Shown here: positions 42,139 through 50,757 of the stretch, one piece after another | Position numbering within the stretch: position 1 is the stretch's first letter | Layout: each line of letters begins with the position of its first letter | Source: Phycisphaera sp. | GTDB taxonomy: Bacteria; Planctomycetota; Phycisphaerae; Phycisphaerales; UBA1924 | NCBI GenBank assembly: GCA_020639255.1 | Contig: JACKGZ010000002.1 | Span: 62,001 to 126,000, forward strand | Length of the DNA: 64,000 nucleotides | Direction: 5' to 3' | Program-made: the position numbers and the translations under genes | Notes under the pieces: model-generated | What the model saw: only the letters and a program-made list of their open reading frames with translations | Database searches by the model: none | Told to the model about the DNA's origin: nothing

Positions 42139-42606
42139 TCAGCCGGCCGCGCTCCGGGGCGTCCCGTTCGACGCGGGCTGCACCGAGAGCACCTGCTCCT
42201 CACGTGTGATCGCGCTCAGATCCTGGGCGATCTCGGCGATCGTCGACTCCTGAAGCACCGAAAGCACGCCCGAAGCCGCGCGGTCCAGTCGCTCGTGCAG
42301 CGCCTTGAACCCGTCGCCGAGTTCGTTGAGCTCGGCAGCCGTCCTGGGCTTGCGGATCGGCCCGACCGCCATCACGACCTCCAGAGCCGTAACCCGCTCG
42401 GGATCGACCGAGAGCGCGTACCCGCCGCCGATGCCGCGCCGGCCGCTGACGAAATTCGTCGCGGCCAGCTGCTGCATGATCTTGGCGAGATAGGGTGGCG
42501 GAACGCCCGCCTGAGTCGCCAACTCCGCCGCGGGAACGGTCTCCCCGGGCCTTGAGGCGAGAGCACACATGGCTCGCAGGGCGTATTCCGAGGTCTGGGT
42601 CAGCAT
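42139..42606 (-). CDS. Rrf2 family transcriptional regulator
   Basis: 155-aa DNA-binding protein of the Rrf2 family (IscR, NsrR, CymR relatives). The winged helix is clear: LTQTSEYALRAMCALASRPG, then PPPYLAKIMQQLAATNFVSG and RRGIGGGYAL. The three-cysteine cluster that binds Fe-S in IscR/NsrR is absent: the only Cys is in the first helix. It is therefore probably a non-Fe-S member such as CymR/YwnA-type, or an unknown sensor. An AGAGGTGAT ribosome site precedes the ATG at 42606. It is divergent from a TetR gene. Confidence 0.88.
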   Translation of the reverse strand: MLTQTSEYALRAMCALASRPGETVPAAELATQAGVPPPYLAKIMQQLAATNFVSGRRGIGGGYALSVDPERVTALEVVMAVGPIRKPRTAAELNELGDGFKALHERLDRAASGVLSVLQESTIAEIAQDLSAITREEQVLSVQPASNGTPRSAAG

Positions 42607-42971
42607 CGATCACCTCTTTCGGACGGCCGAATCAGTTTGCCCTCCAGTGTTTTAGAACAATCGCTCTATGTGGATGTTCCCGATATAGAAATTTCGTACC
42701 CGATGGCGCCATTTTCGAGTCACACCCCCCCGCCAGAGGCGTATACACTCCATGTACATAATCAGACTTGGAAGTGTGTTATTAGAGCGGACGTTCCGGT
42801 TCTGGGTTTGTGATCAGAACACAAACCTTGTATTCACTGATAGTTAGGCGTTGTTATCCACACGCTGCACATTCTGCACACCGCCGGCTAGTGATGTAGG
42901 ATGATCCGGGAATCACCCCAGGCTTTCAAATCATTGTGTAGTGATTATTCCAGAACAGGCGGTTGTTGTTT
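42607..42971. other. Divergent Rrf2 / TetR control region
   Basis: 365 bases with no credible gene and lower GC than the flanks. It contains TATACACT- and TACATAAT-like hexamers near 42740-42760 and the perfect inverted repeat at 42805-42827. Both regulator promoters probably lie here. Confidence 0.5.
42805..42827. promoter_or_regulatory. Perfect inverted repeat, candidate operator
   Basis: GGTTTGTG, 7 nt, CACAAACC. It has 8-bp arms with no mismatches in the space between divergent regulator genes and no T tract after it. An operator for the TetR or Rrf2 protein is more likely than a terminator. Confidence 0.45.
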
Positions 42972-43556
42972 ATGCCTCGAACCCGCTCACTCCCCGAAGC
43001 AGAGGTGCTCGAAAGAGCGCTGTACGTCTTCTGGGCCCGCGGCTACGACCGCGCATCGATCGCCGATATCTGCGACGCTACCGGGCTCGGCCCGTCCAGC
43101 ATCTACAACGCCTTCGGCAGCAAGATCGAACTCTTCCGGAAGTCCCTCGCTCATTACCTCGGCAAGTACGCCACACTCGCAACCGAACACCTCGACGACG
43201 CGTTCCATGCTCACGAATCCATGCGGAACTACCTTCGTGGCATCGTCAGGCTCTGTGTCATGCCCAACACGCCACCTGGTTGCCTGCTCATGCAGAGCGG
43301 CGGCGCCGGCATCCCCGAAGACTCCGAGGCGTGTGCCGCAACCAACGAGATCAAGACCGTCCTCACGCAGTCCATACGCAATGTGCTCGAGGCGAGACAC
43401 ACCGCGGGAGACACGCTCTCCGCTTCGCCCGGAACACTCGCGATGTTTGTCGTGGCAACGACGAGAGGTATCTCGCAGCTCGCATGCGACGGCGTCGGCG
43501 AGGACGAACTCCTCTGCGTCGCCGATCATGCCGCGATGAGCTGCATCAAGCAATAA
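42972..43556 (+). CDS. TetR/AcrR family transcriptional regulator
   Basis: 194-aa repressor-type regulator. The N-terminal helix-turn-helix is typical (DRASIADICDATGLGPSSIY, then NAFGSKIELF, about 27-55), preceded by ERALYVFWARGY. The C-terminal domain resembles the TetR_C group of YezE/ComR-like proteins (GCLLMQSGGAG, residues ~100-115). Its ligand is unknown. I chose the ATG at 42972; the open frame starts three codons earlier. It converges closely on the MoxR gene. Confidence 0.88.
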   Translation: MPRTRSLPEAEVLERALYVFWARGYDRASIADICDATGLGPSSIYNAFGSKIELFRKSLAHYLGKYATLATEHLDDAFHAHESMRNYLRGIVRLCVMPNTPPGCLLMQSGGAGIPEDSEACAATNEIKTVLTQSIRNVLEARHTAGDTLSASPGTLAMFVVATTRGISQLACDGVGEDELLCVADHAAMSCIKQ

Positions 43557-43563
43557 TCCGCGT

Positions 43564-44613
43564 TCAACCCATCAGGCGGTCGACTTCCTTGAGACTCGAT
43601 GCATCTTCATCGGCGACCTCAATCGCCTCGAGCAGGCCGCGGATGACATCGTCAGGCCCAACCTGATCGGCCTCTGCGTTGAAGTTCGTCAGCACCCGGT
43701 GACGCAGCACGGGCAACGCCGCCGCCCTCACGTCTTCGATGTCCGCGTGCGTCCGGCCCGCCAGGATCGCCTTGGCCTTGGCCGCCAGTATCAGGTTCTC
43801 GCTCGCGCGCGGGCCGGCGCCCCAGCCGATGTAGTCCTTGATCACCTTGGGTCGACGATCTTCCTCACCTGGCCCAGGGACTCGCGTCGAACGCGCCAGC
43901 CGCAGCGCATAACGAATCACGTGATCCGCGACCGGCGCGTGACGCACCAGCTGCTGCATCCTCTGGATGTCCTCCGCGCCGAGCACGCGGTCGATCACGA
44001 CCTCGGCCTTGCTCGAGCTGCGACGAACAATTTCAAGTTCTTCGTCTTCGGTCGGATACCCGATCTTGATCTGATACATGAACCGGTCGAGCTGCGCCTC
44101 CGGCAGCGGGTACGTCCCCTCCTGCTCGATCGGATTCTGCGTCGCAAGCACAAAGAACGGGCTCGGCAAGAGGTGTATCTGCCCGCCGGCTGTCACCTGA
44201 CCTTCCTGCATCGCCTCCAAGAGCGCCGCCTGCGTCTTGGGGGGCGTGCGGTTGATCTCGTCAGCCAGCACCACGTTCGAGAAGATCGGTCCATGGATAA
44301 AGCACAGCGACCGCTGCCCGGTTGTCTTGTCCTCCTGGAACACCTCCGTGCCCGTGATGTCGCTCGGCATCAGGTCCGGCGTGAACTGAATCCGGCTGAA
44401 ATCCAGACTCAAAGCCCGCGCAATCGTCGAGATCAGGAGCGTCTTGGCAAGCCCAGGCACTCCGACAACAAGGGCGTGACCCCGGCTGAAGATGCACTCG
44501 AGCATCTGCTCGATCACCACCTCCTGCCCGACCACGATCTTGCCGATCTCCGCCCGAAGCCGATCGTGGGCCTCGCTGATCTGTCGTAGGTCGTCCGGTC
44601 TCACATCCGTCAT
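43564..44613 (-). CDS. MoxR family AAA+ ATPase
   Basis: 349-aa AAA+ chaperone-like ATPase. Walker A is GVPGLAKT (51-58), Walker B VVLADEINR, and the family signature ATQNPIEQEGTYPLPEAQLD is complete. MoxR proteins usually work with VWA and DUF58 proteins to mature or assemble other complexes. None of those genes is adjacent here, so the partner is unknown. I chose the ATG at 44613 (GGAG 6 nt upstream); the ATG at 44625 is an alternative with no ribosome site. Confidence 0.9.
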   Translation of the reverse strand: MTDVRPDDLRQISEAHDRLRAEIGKIVVGQEVVIEQMLECIFSRGHALVVGVPGLAKTLLISTIARALSLDFSRIQFTPDLMPSDITGTEVFQEDKTTGQRSLCFIHGPIFSNVVLADEINRTPPKTQAALLEAMQEGQVTAGGQIHLLPSPFFVLATQNPIEQEGTYPLPEAQLDRFMYQIKIGYPTEDEELEIVRRSSSKAEVVIDRVLGAEDIQRMQQLVRHAPVADHVIRYALRLARSTRVPGPGEEDRRPKVIKDYIGWGAGPRASENLILAAKAKAILAGRTHADIEDVRAAALPVLRHRVLTNFNAEADQVGPDDVIRGLLEAIEVADEDASSLKEVDRLMG

Positions 44614-45107
44614 GTCGCGCTCCATCGCTGCTCAAGTCTCATACCCGGTCCCAGAGTATCGGCTGCCGCCCTGCAAGCTCTCCCCGCGTTTCGCGCCCGT
44701 GTGATGTAGATATTTGCGGTCTATTTTCCACCCGATGCAGGGCATCCGCAGCCGACACCCCGCTGTGGACAAGTTGTGCGTCAAGCGCCGGCTGCGCTCG
44801 GCTGCAGTGTCCTAGCCGACAGCTTGCGCACCACGAACTCCGGCTCACCGACACCCGCGCCCTCGCTGATGCGCGCAACCGTCACGCATCCGACATTCGG
44901 CCCCCACCCATATTCACACGCCTAACTCACGCACCACACATCGCTTGCGCGGGTCCGCCGATCGATCTTCACAATCCGACAGGGCTTACTACTGTGATGA
45001 TGAAATTCTCTTCTCTCTCTAAGAAAGAAAGACCCAGGCGGCACACACGCAACAGGAGATCGAGAACTCCGTTGTTTCACCACAATTGTGATGAATATGG
45101 GGACAAC
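44614..45107. other. Intergenic region upstream of the MoxR gene
   Basis: About 490 bases with no gene that I can defend. The last 100 bases before 45107 are purine/pyrimidine-skewed (ttctcttctctctct, then aagaaagaaag) and AT-richer, with the near-palindrome at 45076-45095. On the minus strand 44912-44781 there is a stop-terminated reading without a start codon, possibly a decayed gene end. Confidence 0.4.
45076..45095. promoter_or_regulatory. 20-bp near-palindrome downstream of tadA
   Basis: TTCAC-CACAATTGTG-ATGAA is symmetrical except for one mismatched pair. It sits 12 nt past the tadA stop. It could be a transcription stop element or a regulator site. Confidence 0.35.
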
Positions 45108-45614
45108 TCATTCGCATGGCAACCCGCCCGATCCGGGATCGCCCGCCTTCCCGCGCCTCGCCCGGAAGAACGCCCGGAGCAGATCGCCCGCCTCGTCCGC
45201 CAGCACCCCCGGCACCAGCTCCACCCGGTGGTTGAGCCTCGCGTCCGTCGTCAGCTCGTAGAGCGATCGGCACGCCCCGGCTTTCGGGTCGTCCGCCCCG
45301 TAGACCACGCGGCCCACACGGGCGTTCACAATTAATCCCGCGCACATCGGGCAGGGCTCGAGCGTCACCGCCAGCGAGCAGTGGTTGAGCCGCCAGTCCC
45401 CCACGGCCCGGCTCGCCTCCAGGATCGCGATGTGCTCCGCGTGCGCGGAAGGATCCCGATCTTCCTCGCGCCTGTTGCGTCCCTCGCCGAGCACGCGCCC
45501 CGTCGCGGTCTCCCAGACGACAGCCCCCACGGGCACCTCGCCGTGTAAGGCCGCTTCCCGAGCCAGATCGAGCGCCCGCAGCATCATCGCACGGTCGACG
45601 TCGGAAGCGATCAT
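45108..45614 (-). CDS. tadA: tRNA-specific adenosine deaminase
   Basis: Zinc deaminase converting A34 to inosine in tRNA(Arg), needed to decode CGN codons. It has 168 aa. Zinc site: His58/Glu60 (SAHAEHIA) and the PCxxC pair Cys88/Cys91 (TLEPCPMCAGLI). The segment VGRVVYGADDPKAGA is characteristic of TadA rather than of cytidine deaminases. The start at 45614 overlaps the tatC stop (ATGA-type coupling), so the two are in one transcript. Confidence 0.92.
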   Translation of the reverse strand: MIASDVDRAMMLRALDLAREAALHGEVPVGAVVWETATGRVLGEGRNRREEDRDPSAHAEHIAILEASRAVGDWRLNHCSLAVTLEPCPMCAGLIVNARVGRVVYGADDPKAGACRSLYELTTDARLNHRVELVPGVLADEAGDLLRAFFRARRGKAGDPGSGGLPCE

Positions 45615-46597
45615 GACGCGCTGCCCGATTCGCTGTCTGACTTCTTGGATCTGAAGCCGTCGGCCACCTTGCTCGCCGGCATCACGCGCTGGAGCACCAG
45701 ACCGAATTCAAACAAGAGATACAACGGCCCGCCGAGCAGCATCATCGAGATCGGATCCGCAGGTGTCAGCACCGCGCCCACCACCAGACACCCCATCAGA
45801 ATGTACCGTCGATACCCCGCCAGGCTCTTGTGATCGATGATCCCCGCCCAGCCGAGCAGGAGCACCACCACCGGCATCTGGAACCCGATCGCAAACCCGA
45901 GCGCGAACGTCAACACCAGCTTGATGTACTCCGAAAGCCGATACTGCTGCACCACGCCCCCGCCCATGAGCTGCAGCGGCGTACCGACCACAACACGCTC
46001 GCCAGCGGGCGTCTCGATGTACATCCGCTGCTGCATCAGCGTGGAGTTGATCCACGTCTGGCCAATCGCTGGCTCAGCGGGATCACCCGCGAGCACGGGG
46101 ATCGTGGGCATCGCGTCCATCACCTCGGGCGCGACTTCGACGATCTTGGCGCGGGTGATCGAATCCTCGGCTCCCAGCTTCGAGCCGAAGTCGATGAAAA
46201 ACGCCAACACCACAGGCAGCATCGCGTAGTACATGAACACGACGCCGATGACCGTGAGCGAGAAACTCATCGGCACGAGGATGTACACAAACCGGCGCTC
46301 GGAGATGTACAGCCCCGGGCTGATGAACTTCCAGAGCTGGATCAGCACCCACCAGCTGCCGCCGAGGATCGTCAGGATCATGGCGACCTTCATGTACGCG
46401 CCGAAGACCTCGATCGGGCTGGTCGCCTGGAGCACCGGGGGCAGGCCGGCGTCGGCCAGCGCCCTGCGGACCGGGATCGTCATGAAATCGAGCACCCACC
46501 GCCCGATGACGATGCCGATGACCAAAAACGGCACGAGTCCGAGAAGAGCCCAGATCAGGCGTTTGCGCAGCTCCTCCAGGTGATCGCCCAGGGGCAT
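45611..46597 (-). CDS. tatC: Sec-independent protein translocase TatC, with enlarged periplasmic loop
   Basis: Receptor subunit of the twin-arginine translocase in the inner membrane. It has 328 aa against ~250 in most bacteria. The N-terminus PLGDHLEELRKRLIWALLGL is the TatC hallmark, and six hydrophobic helices are visible. The extra length is an ~85-residue insert after the third helix (about 145-230; LGAEDSITRAKIVEVAPEVM onward) in a predicted periplasmic loop. tatA/B are not nearby. The ATG at 46597 is the first good start. It is divergent from the sigma factor gene. Confidence 0.9.
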   Translation of the reverse strand: MPLGDHLEELRKRLIWALLGLVPFLVIGIVIGRWVLDFMTIPVRRALADAGLPPVLQATSPIEVFGAYMKVAMILTILGGSWWVLIQLWKFISPGLYISERRFVYILVPMSFSLTVIGVVFMYYAMLPVVLAFFIDFGSKLGAEDSITRAKIVEVAPEVMDAMPTIPVLAGDPAEPAIGQTWINSTLMQQRMYIETPAGERVVVGTPLQLMGGGVVQQYRLSEYIKLVLTFALGFAIGFQMPVVVLLLGWAGIIDHKSLAGYRRYILMGCLVVGAVLTPADPISMMLLGGPLYLLFEFGLVLQRVMPASKVADGFRSKKSDSESGSAS

Positions 46598-46767
46598 CGT
46601 CGCGTCGTCGAAAAAGCCGTGCTGGTCCAGTCTGTTGGAAATAGGGCTTCCCCGGGCGAACGAACCGGTACAACCCGTACCGATTGGCAGAGGTTATGCA
46701 CGCATGGCGACGGGCCTACGGCTCTGGCGCATCCAGCGAGTCGGAACAGAACCGGGAGGGCGAGGCA

Positions 46768-47355
46768 GTGGACGAATCCGATCTGGTGCGCCGGGCCGCT
46801 GCGGGAGACCCCCGGGCCGCGGAGCTGATCTGGAAGACCCACCGCCGGTGGATCGCCGCGGTCCTGCTCGCGCACAAACCCAGGCAGGCCGATGTGGAAG
46901 ACCTGCTCCAAGAGGTGGCTCTGGCCGTGGTTCAGAAGATCAACCAGCTCGACGACCCGGCCGCCCTGAAGCCGTGGCTCCGGATGATCGCGGTCAACGC
47001 TGCCCGGGCGACCGGCCGCAAACAGACCCGCCGCAAGGGCCTGCTCCGCCTCGTGCGCCCGAATGTCCCCGAAGAGGGCGAGGGCACGAGCGACCTGACA
47101 ACCGATGCCGGCCGCCAGCGCCAGGAGCGAGCCCGCCAGCTCGGTTCACTCATCGAACAGCTGCCCGATGCCTACCGCGAGTGCGTGCTTCTGCGGTGCG
47201 CCCGCGGCATGAGCCACAAACAGATCAGCGAGGTGACGGGCCTGCCCGAGACGACGATCGAGACGCGCATCGCGCGAGGTCGGCGGATGCTCCGGGAACT
47301 GGCCGAAACATCGCAGCACACACGCGGGGATCGCCTCGCAGGGAGTCCGTCATGA
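46768..47355 (+). CDS. ECF-type RNA polymerase sigma factor
   Basis: 195-aa extracytoplasmic-function sigma factor. Region 2 is present (LVRRAAAGDPRAAELIWKTH, then ADVEDLLQEVALAVVQ) and region 4 (LPDAYRECVLLRCARGMSHK, then QISEVTGLPETTIETRIARG). I chose the GTG at 46768 because GGGAGG lies 8 nt upstream; the frame can be read back to 46684 but that part is not conserved-looking. Its stop overlaps the start of the membrane protein that follows (ATGA), the usual sigma/anti-sigma pairing. Confidence 0.9.
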   Translation: MDESDLVRRAAAGDPRAAELIWKTHRRWIAAVLLAHKPRQADVEDLLQEVALAVVQKINQLDDPAALKPWLRMIAVNAARATGRKQTRRKGLLRLVRPNVPEEGEGTSDLTTDAGRQRQERARQLGSLIEQLPDAYRECVLLRCARGMSHKQISEVTGLPETTIETRIARGRRMLRELAETSQHTRGDRLAGSPS

Positions 47356-48038
47356 ACGATCAACTTCACCCTGAACCGAACGATCGGCGCGACGTGCTGA
47401 TCGGACGGATCATCGACGGCGAAGCCACCGGCCAGGACTGGGCCGAGTTCCGCCAGCTCGCCGGCGACGACGAGTCCGTCTTCGCCGAGATCGCCGAGCT
47501 CCAGGATCTGCGCAAACGCACCATCGACATCGTCGAGCAGGTAGGCGACCTGGCCGACACCATCGAACTGCCCGTGCACATGCACCCCAAGGCGAGCCCG
47601 GCGCACCGCCTGCGCACCGCGGGCGTCTGGGGCGGCTGGGCGGTTGCCGCGATGGTCGCCGTCGCGTGGTCCATCGGCCTGCGTCCGGGCGATCCGCTGA
47701 TCTTCGGCAGCCACGAAGGCCAGCAGGCCGGCATCGGCAGCGGCGTCATCAACACCGCAGGCGACGCGCTGCAGAAATACCTCGACCTCGGCAAGAAGTC
47801 CGGCTCGGTCATCGGCGAGATGCCCTCGGGCATCATCCTCGACAAGCAGCCGCTGGCCGACGGCTCGGGCGTCGAGACGACGTACCTCCGCTGCATCATC
47901 GAGCGCATCGTTGTCCGCGACGGCGATGTCTTCCAACAGGTCGAAAACGACGCCGGCCAGGCCCGGATCATCCCCGCCAAGATCACACCCGTTTCAAACC
48001 CCGCATCCCCGAGTGCGCCCGAGCCACTGGCCTGGTGA
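47352..48038 (+). CDS. Putative anti-sigma factor, single-pass membrane protein
   Basis: 228 aa. The cytoplasmic N-terminal ~90 residues start MNDQLHPEPNDRRDVLIGRI and continue IDGEATGQDWAEFRQLAGDD, the shape of anti-sigma domains, but the zinc HxxxCxxC motif is lacking. One helix (about 94-112, WGGWAVAAMVAVAWSIGL) is followed by a periplasmic domain of ~115 residues of unknown fold. The role as the partner of the ECF sigma factor is inferred from the 4-nt overlap and topology. The PDZ protein follows after 36 nt. Confidence 0.72.
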   Translation: MNDQLHPEPNDRRDVLIGRIIDGEATGQDWAEFRQLAGDDESVFAEIAELQDLRKRTIDIVEQVGDLADTIELPVHMHPKASPAHRLRTAGVWGGWAVAAMVAVAWSIGLRPGDPLIFGSHEGQQAGIGSGVINTAGDALQKYLDLGKKSGSVIGEMPSGIILDKQPLADGSGVETTYLRCIIERIVVRDGDVFQQVENDAGQARIIPAKITPVSNPASPSAPEPLAW

Positions 48039-48074
48039 GCGCCCATTGACGCAGAAACACACAGGAGCATGAAC

Positions 48075-49559
48075 ATGCGACACACACCCATCCGCAAGTT
48101 GACACTCACCGCCCTGGTCGCCGCCGCCGGTTTGGCCGCCCCGGCGCTCGCGCAGGACGCCGCGCCGCGCGTCAAGTCGTCCTCGACCACCACGATCATG
48201 AAGTCCGACGGCGATCAGTCGTACGAGATCAAGATTCAAGATGGCAAGATCACGGTCTTCAAGGTCAACGGTGATGACGTCGACAGCGACCACTACAAGC
48301 TCGACGAAGAGGGCGGTTTCATCGTCCTCAAGGAAAGCAATGCCGAGCCCGTGATCATCGACATCCCGCACTTTGACATGCAGGGATTCCCGGGTGGGTT
48401 CACGGTTGCTCCGGCAATCCCAGGCGTTCCGGCTATACCTGGCGTGCCGAACGTGGCGCGTGCGCCAGGCGCCGACAACATCGAGTGGTTCGATGCACCC
48501 GCAGCGCACGACGCACCAGACGCCATCGCGTTGGCCGGCGAGGAGCCGCCCAAGGTCATGATCGGCATCAAGCACGACGAGGTCTCGGATGAGCTCCGCG
48601 AGAAGCTCGGCCTCGGCGCCGGCGAGGGCGTGTACGTCATCGAAACACTCAAGGATCTGCCCGCGCAGAAGGCCGGCGTCGAGTCCGGCGACATCATCAT
48701 CGAGGTCGACGGCAACCGCATCAAAGAACGCCACGTCCTGCTCGACGTCCTCAAAGAACACAAGCCGGGCGACGACGTCAACATTATCGTTCTCCGCGAC
48801 GGCGCGAAGAAGAAGCTCAAGCTCGAGCTCGCACCCTACAACCGCATCGCGCTCGGAGGCGACGCCGTTGCCCGCGGCTTCAGCTTCACACCCGACGCGC
48901 CGGGCCGGTTCAACATCCGCATCAACGAAGACGACGTGGCCGTGGGCGAGTTCGAGCCGTTCGGCGATATGGACGAGAACGAGTTCTTCGGCGGCGACTT
49001 TGATTTCGACTTCGACATGGAAGATCTGCCGCCCGAGGCCAAGCAAGAACTCCAGAAGGCCCTGAAACAGGCCCAGAAACAGGCCGAGGAGGCCCGTGTC
49101 CGCGCGTTCACGCTCCGGCGCGACGCCGACGGGCACAACGAACTGCAAGAGCTCAAACTCCGCGATCAGAAAGAGCTTGTTGAGCGGCAGAGAGAATACT
49201 TTGATCGCACCCAGGGCCAGCAGGAGCGGGCGTTAAGGCTCCATGCCGACGAGATGCGTCGCATCGAAGAGCGTCTCGCCAGGCTCCGCGAGCTGGGCGA
49301 GAACGACCGCCTCTTCCGCGCCAGCCCCGACGGCCGCGCGTTCATCATCCAGCGAGATGACGAAGCTCGAAATCGCGACGACGGCGTAGCCGGCGGAAAT
49401 ATCGATCAATTGGTCGAACACCTCGCCGGCATCCAGAATGAGCGAGACACACTCGCCGCCCGCAACCGCGAGTTGGAGGCAAGGGTAGACCAGCTTGAGC
49501 GCAAGCTCGAGGAGCTCATGAAGCGGCTCGAGAAAAACGAAAGCGGCCGGACCCGGTAA
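48075..49559 (+). CDS. Secreted PDZ-domain protein with C-terminal coiled coil
   Basis: 494-aa secreted protein. The ATG at 48075 has AGGAG 7 nt upstream; one six bases earlier is too close. It has a signal peptide (to about PALAQD). A Pro-Gly stretch (AIPGVPAIPGVP, about 118-130) precedes one PDZ domain (about 160-255: GEGVYVIETLKDLPAQKAG, then GDIIIEVDGNRI). An acidic patch (DFDFDFDMED) and two coiled coils (about 320-420 and 455-490) follow. There is no trypsin-like protease domain, so it is not a DegP protease. Being third in the sigma operon, it is perhaps an envelope sensor or scaffold (inference). Confidence 0.8.
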   Translation: MRHTPIRKLTLTALVAAAGLAAPALAQDAAPRVKSSSTTTIMKSDGDQSYEIKIQDGKITVFKVNGDDVDSDHYKLDEEGGFIVLKESNAEPVIIDIPHFDMQGFPGGFTVAPAIPGVPAIPGVPNVARAPGADNIEWFDAPAAHDAPDAIALAGEEPPKVMIGIKHDEVSDELREKLGLGAGEGVYVIETLKDLPAQKAGVESGDIIIEVDGNRIKERHVLLDVLKEHKPGDDVNIIVLRDGAKKKLKLELAPYNRIALGGDAVARGFSFTPDAPGRFNIRINEDDVAVGEFEPFGDMDENEFFGGDFDFDFDMEDLPPEAKQELQKALKQAQKQAEEARVRAFTLRRDADGHNELQELKLRDQKELVERQREYFDRTQGQQERALRLHADEMRRIEERLARLRELGENDRLFRASPDGRAFIIQRDDEARNRDDGVAGGNIDQLVEHLAGIQNERDTLAARNRELEARVDQLERKLEELMKRLEKNESGRTR

Positions 49560-49821
49560 CGGAAACCCGGGAACCGCGTTTCCCAATGACAGACAACCGA
49601 GTGTCGGGCCGGCGGGCTTCGTGACTCCCCGCTGCCAGCGCCCGCTGACCTGACACCGGCAAAGTAGGCTCGGAGTGTCTTCCGACTCCTCTTTGCCAGA
49701 CGAACCGGATCGCACGGGCAACGCCCTGGCGGTCCGGTTTGTTGTTTTCACCCATTCAGTGGCGGAGGCTTCCAGTCTCCGCAGTCCCTCTGAGTTCTGT
49801 AAGCCTCCTAGGCTCGGTCTC
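49560..49821. other. Intergenic region
   Basis: About 260 bases without a credible gene. ggaaac...gtttcc (near 49560-49587) could be a weak hairpin after the PDZ gene. A -10 box for the next gene is at 49809. Confidence 0.35.
49809..49814 (+). promoter_or_regulatory. -10 box TAGGCT, 7 nt before start (leaderless)
   Basis: TAGGCT, cggtctc, ATG at 49822. This sets the start of the VTT protein. Confidence 0.5.
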
Positions 49822-50655
49822 ATGACCGAAGAGCACGAACAGCCAGAATCGCTACCCGAAGCCGCGCAAGAGAGCGAGGTCCGCTTCTCCGACTTCGGCC
49901 GCGCCGGGCCGGCTGCCATCGTCGCGGCCCTCATGCCCGCGCTCGGCGGGTTCATCCTGCTCGGCTCCATCCCCGTCATCGCACCAAGGCTCCGCGATAT
50001 GGGCACCGCGGGCCTGCTGCTCTATGTCGCGGTCTTTGCGGTCACCAGCGGCCTGGCGATCCTCCCAACCTTCGCACAGGCCGCACTCGGCGGCTACGCC
50101 TTCGGGCTCGCACTCGGGCTGCCCGGGGCGCTCTGCGGCTTCCTCGGCGGCTCGATCATCGGCTATTTCCTCGCCCGAGGCGTCACGGGCGACGACGCGC
50201 TCAAAGGCGTTCAGCGACACCCCAAGTGGAACATCGTCGTCCGCTCATTCTTTCCCGACCGCGAAGGCGACGGAGCCCACCGCGGCTTCTGGCGCACGCT
50301 CGGCATCATCACGCTCATCCGCTTCCCGCCGAACTCGCCGTTTGCAATCACCAATCTCGTTCTTGCGTCGGTGAAGGTCGATCTCATTCCGTTCGCCATC
50401 GGCACGGCGCTCGGCATGCTGCCCCGCACGGCTGTTGTTGCGTACCTGGGTACGCTCGTCGAAGGCGAGATATCCAAGGACGCCTTGGCGAGCACGCGCC
50501 CGGGCTGGTACCTGCCCGTCGGTATCGGCGTGTCGATCGCCGTACTGCTGATCCTCGCCCGGCTTGGCGATCTGGCGATCAAGAAAGCCGTCGCGAGCGG
50601 CGAAATCGACGCGGCGTCTCCAGAACAGGAACCCGAAGCCCCGGGCGACCAATGA
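49822..50655 (+). CDS. VTT/TVP38-like (SNARE-associated, DedA-superfamily) membrane protein
   Basis: 277-aa inner membrane protein. After a charged N-terminus there are about five to six hydrophobic helices. The central part, GGYAFGLALGLPGALCGFLGG with SIIGYFLARGVTG, and the re-entrant RFPPNSPFAITNLVLASVKV match the VTT domain of the TVP38/TMEM64/DedA superfamily. The glycine-rich G..F(G/A)...G..G pattern is conserved. Such proteins are linked to lipid scrambling and envelope homeostasis. The specific substrate is unknown. Confidence 0.82.
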   Translation: MTEEHEQPESLPEAAQESEVRFSDFGRAGPAAIVAALMPALGGFILLGSIPVIAPRLRDMGTAGLLLYVAVFAVTSGLAILPTFAQAALGGYAFGLALGLPGALCGFLGGSIIGYFLARGVTGDDALKGVQRHPKWNIVVRSFFPDREGDGAHRGFWRTLGIITLIRFPPNSPFAITNLVLASVKVDLIPFAIGTALGMLPRTAVVAYLGTLVEGEISKDALASTRPGWYLPVGIGVSIAVLLILARLGDLAIKKAVASGEIDAASPEQEPEAPGDQ

Positions 50656-50757
50656 TGCCGCAGCCCGTGCGCGATTCCCGGGTACACGACAGGTAAGCAC
50701 CGCGCTCAGACGCAAAAGGCGGGCCGAGTGCCCGGAAACGCTCACAAGGGATTCACC

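Noticed and set aside
44781..44912. Minus-strand reading ending GEPEFVVRKLSA... that might be a decayed LacI-type regulator tail
   Set aside because: No start codon, no helix-turn-helix and too short to separate from chance; left as an unassigned intergenic region.
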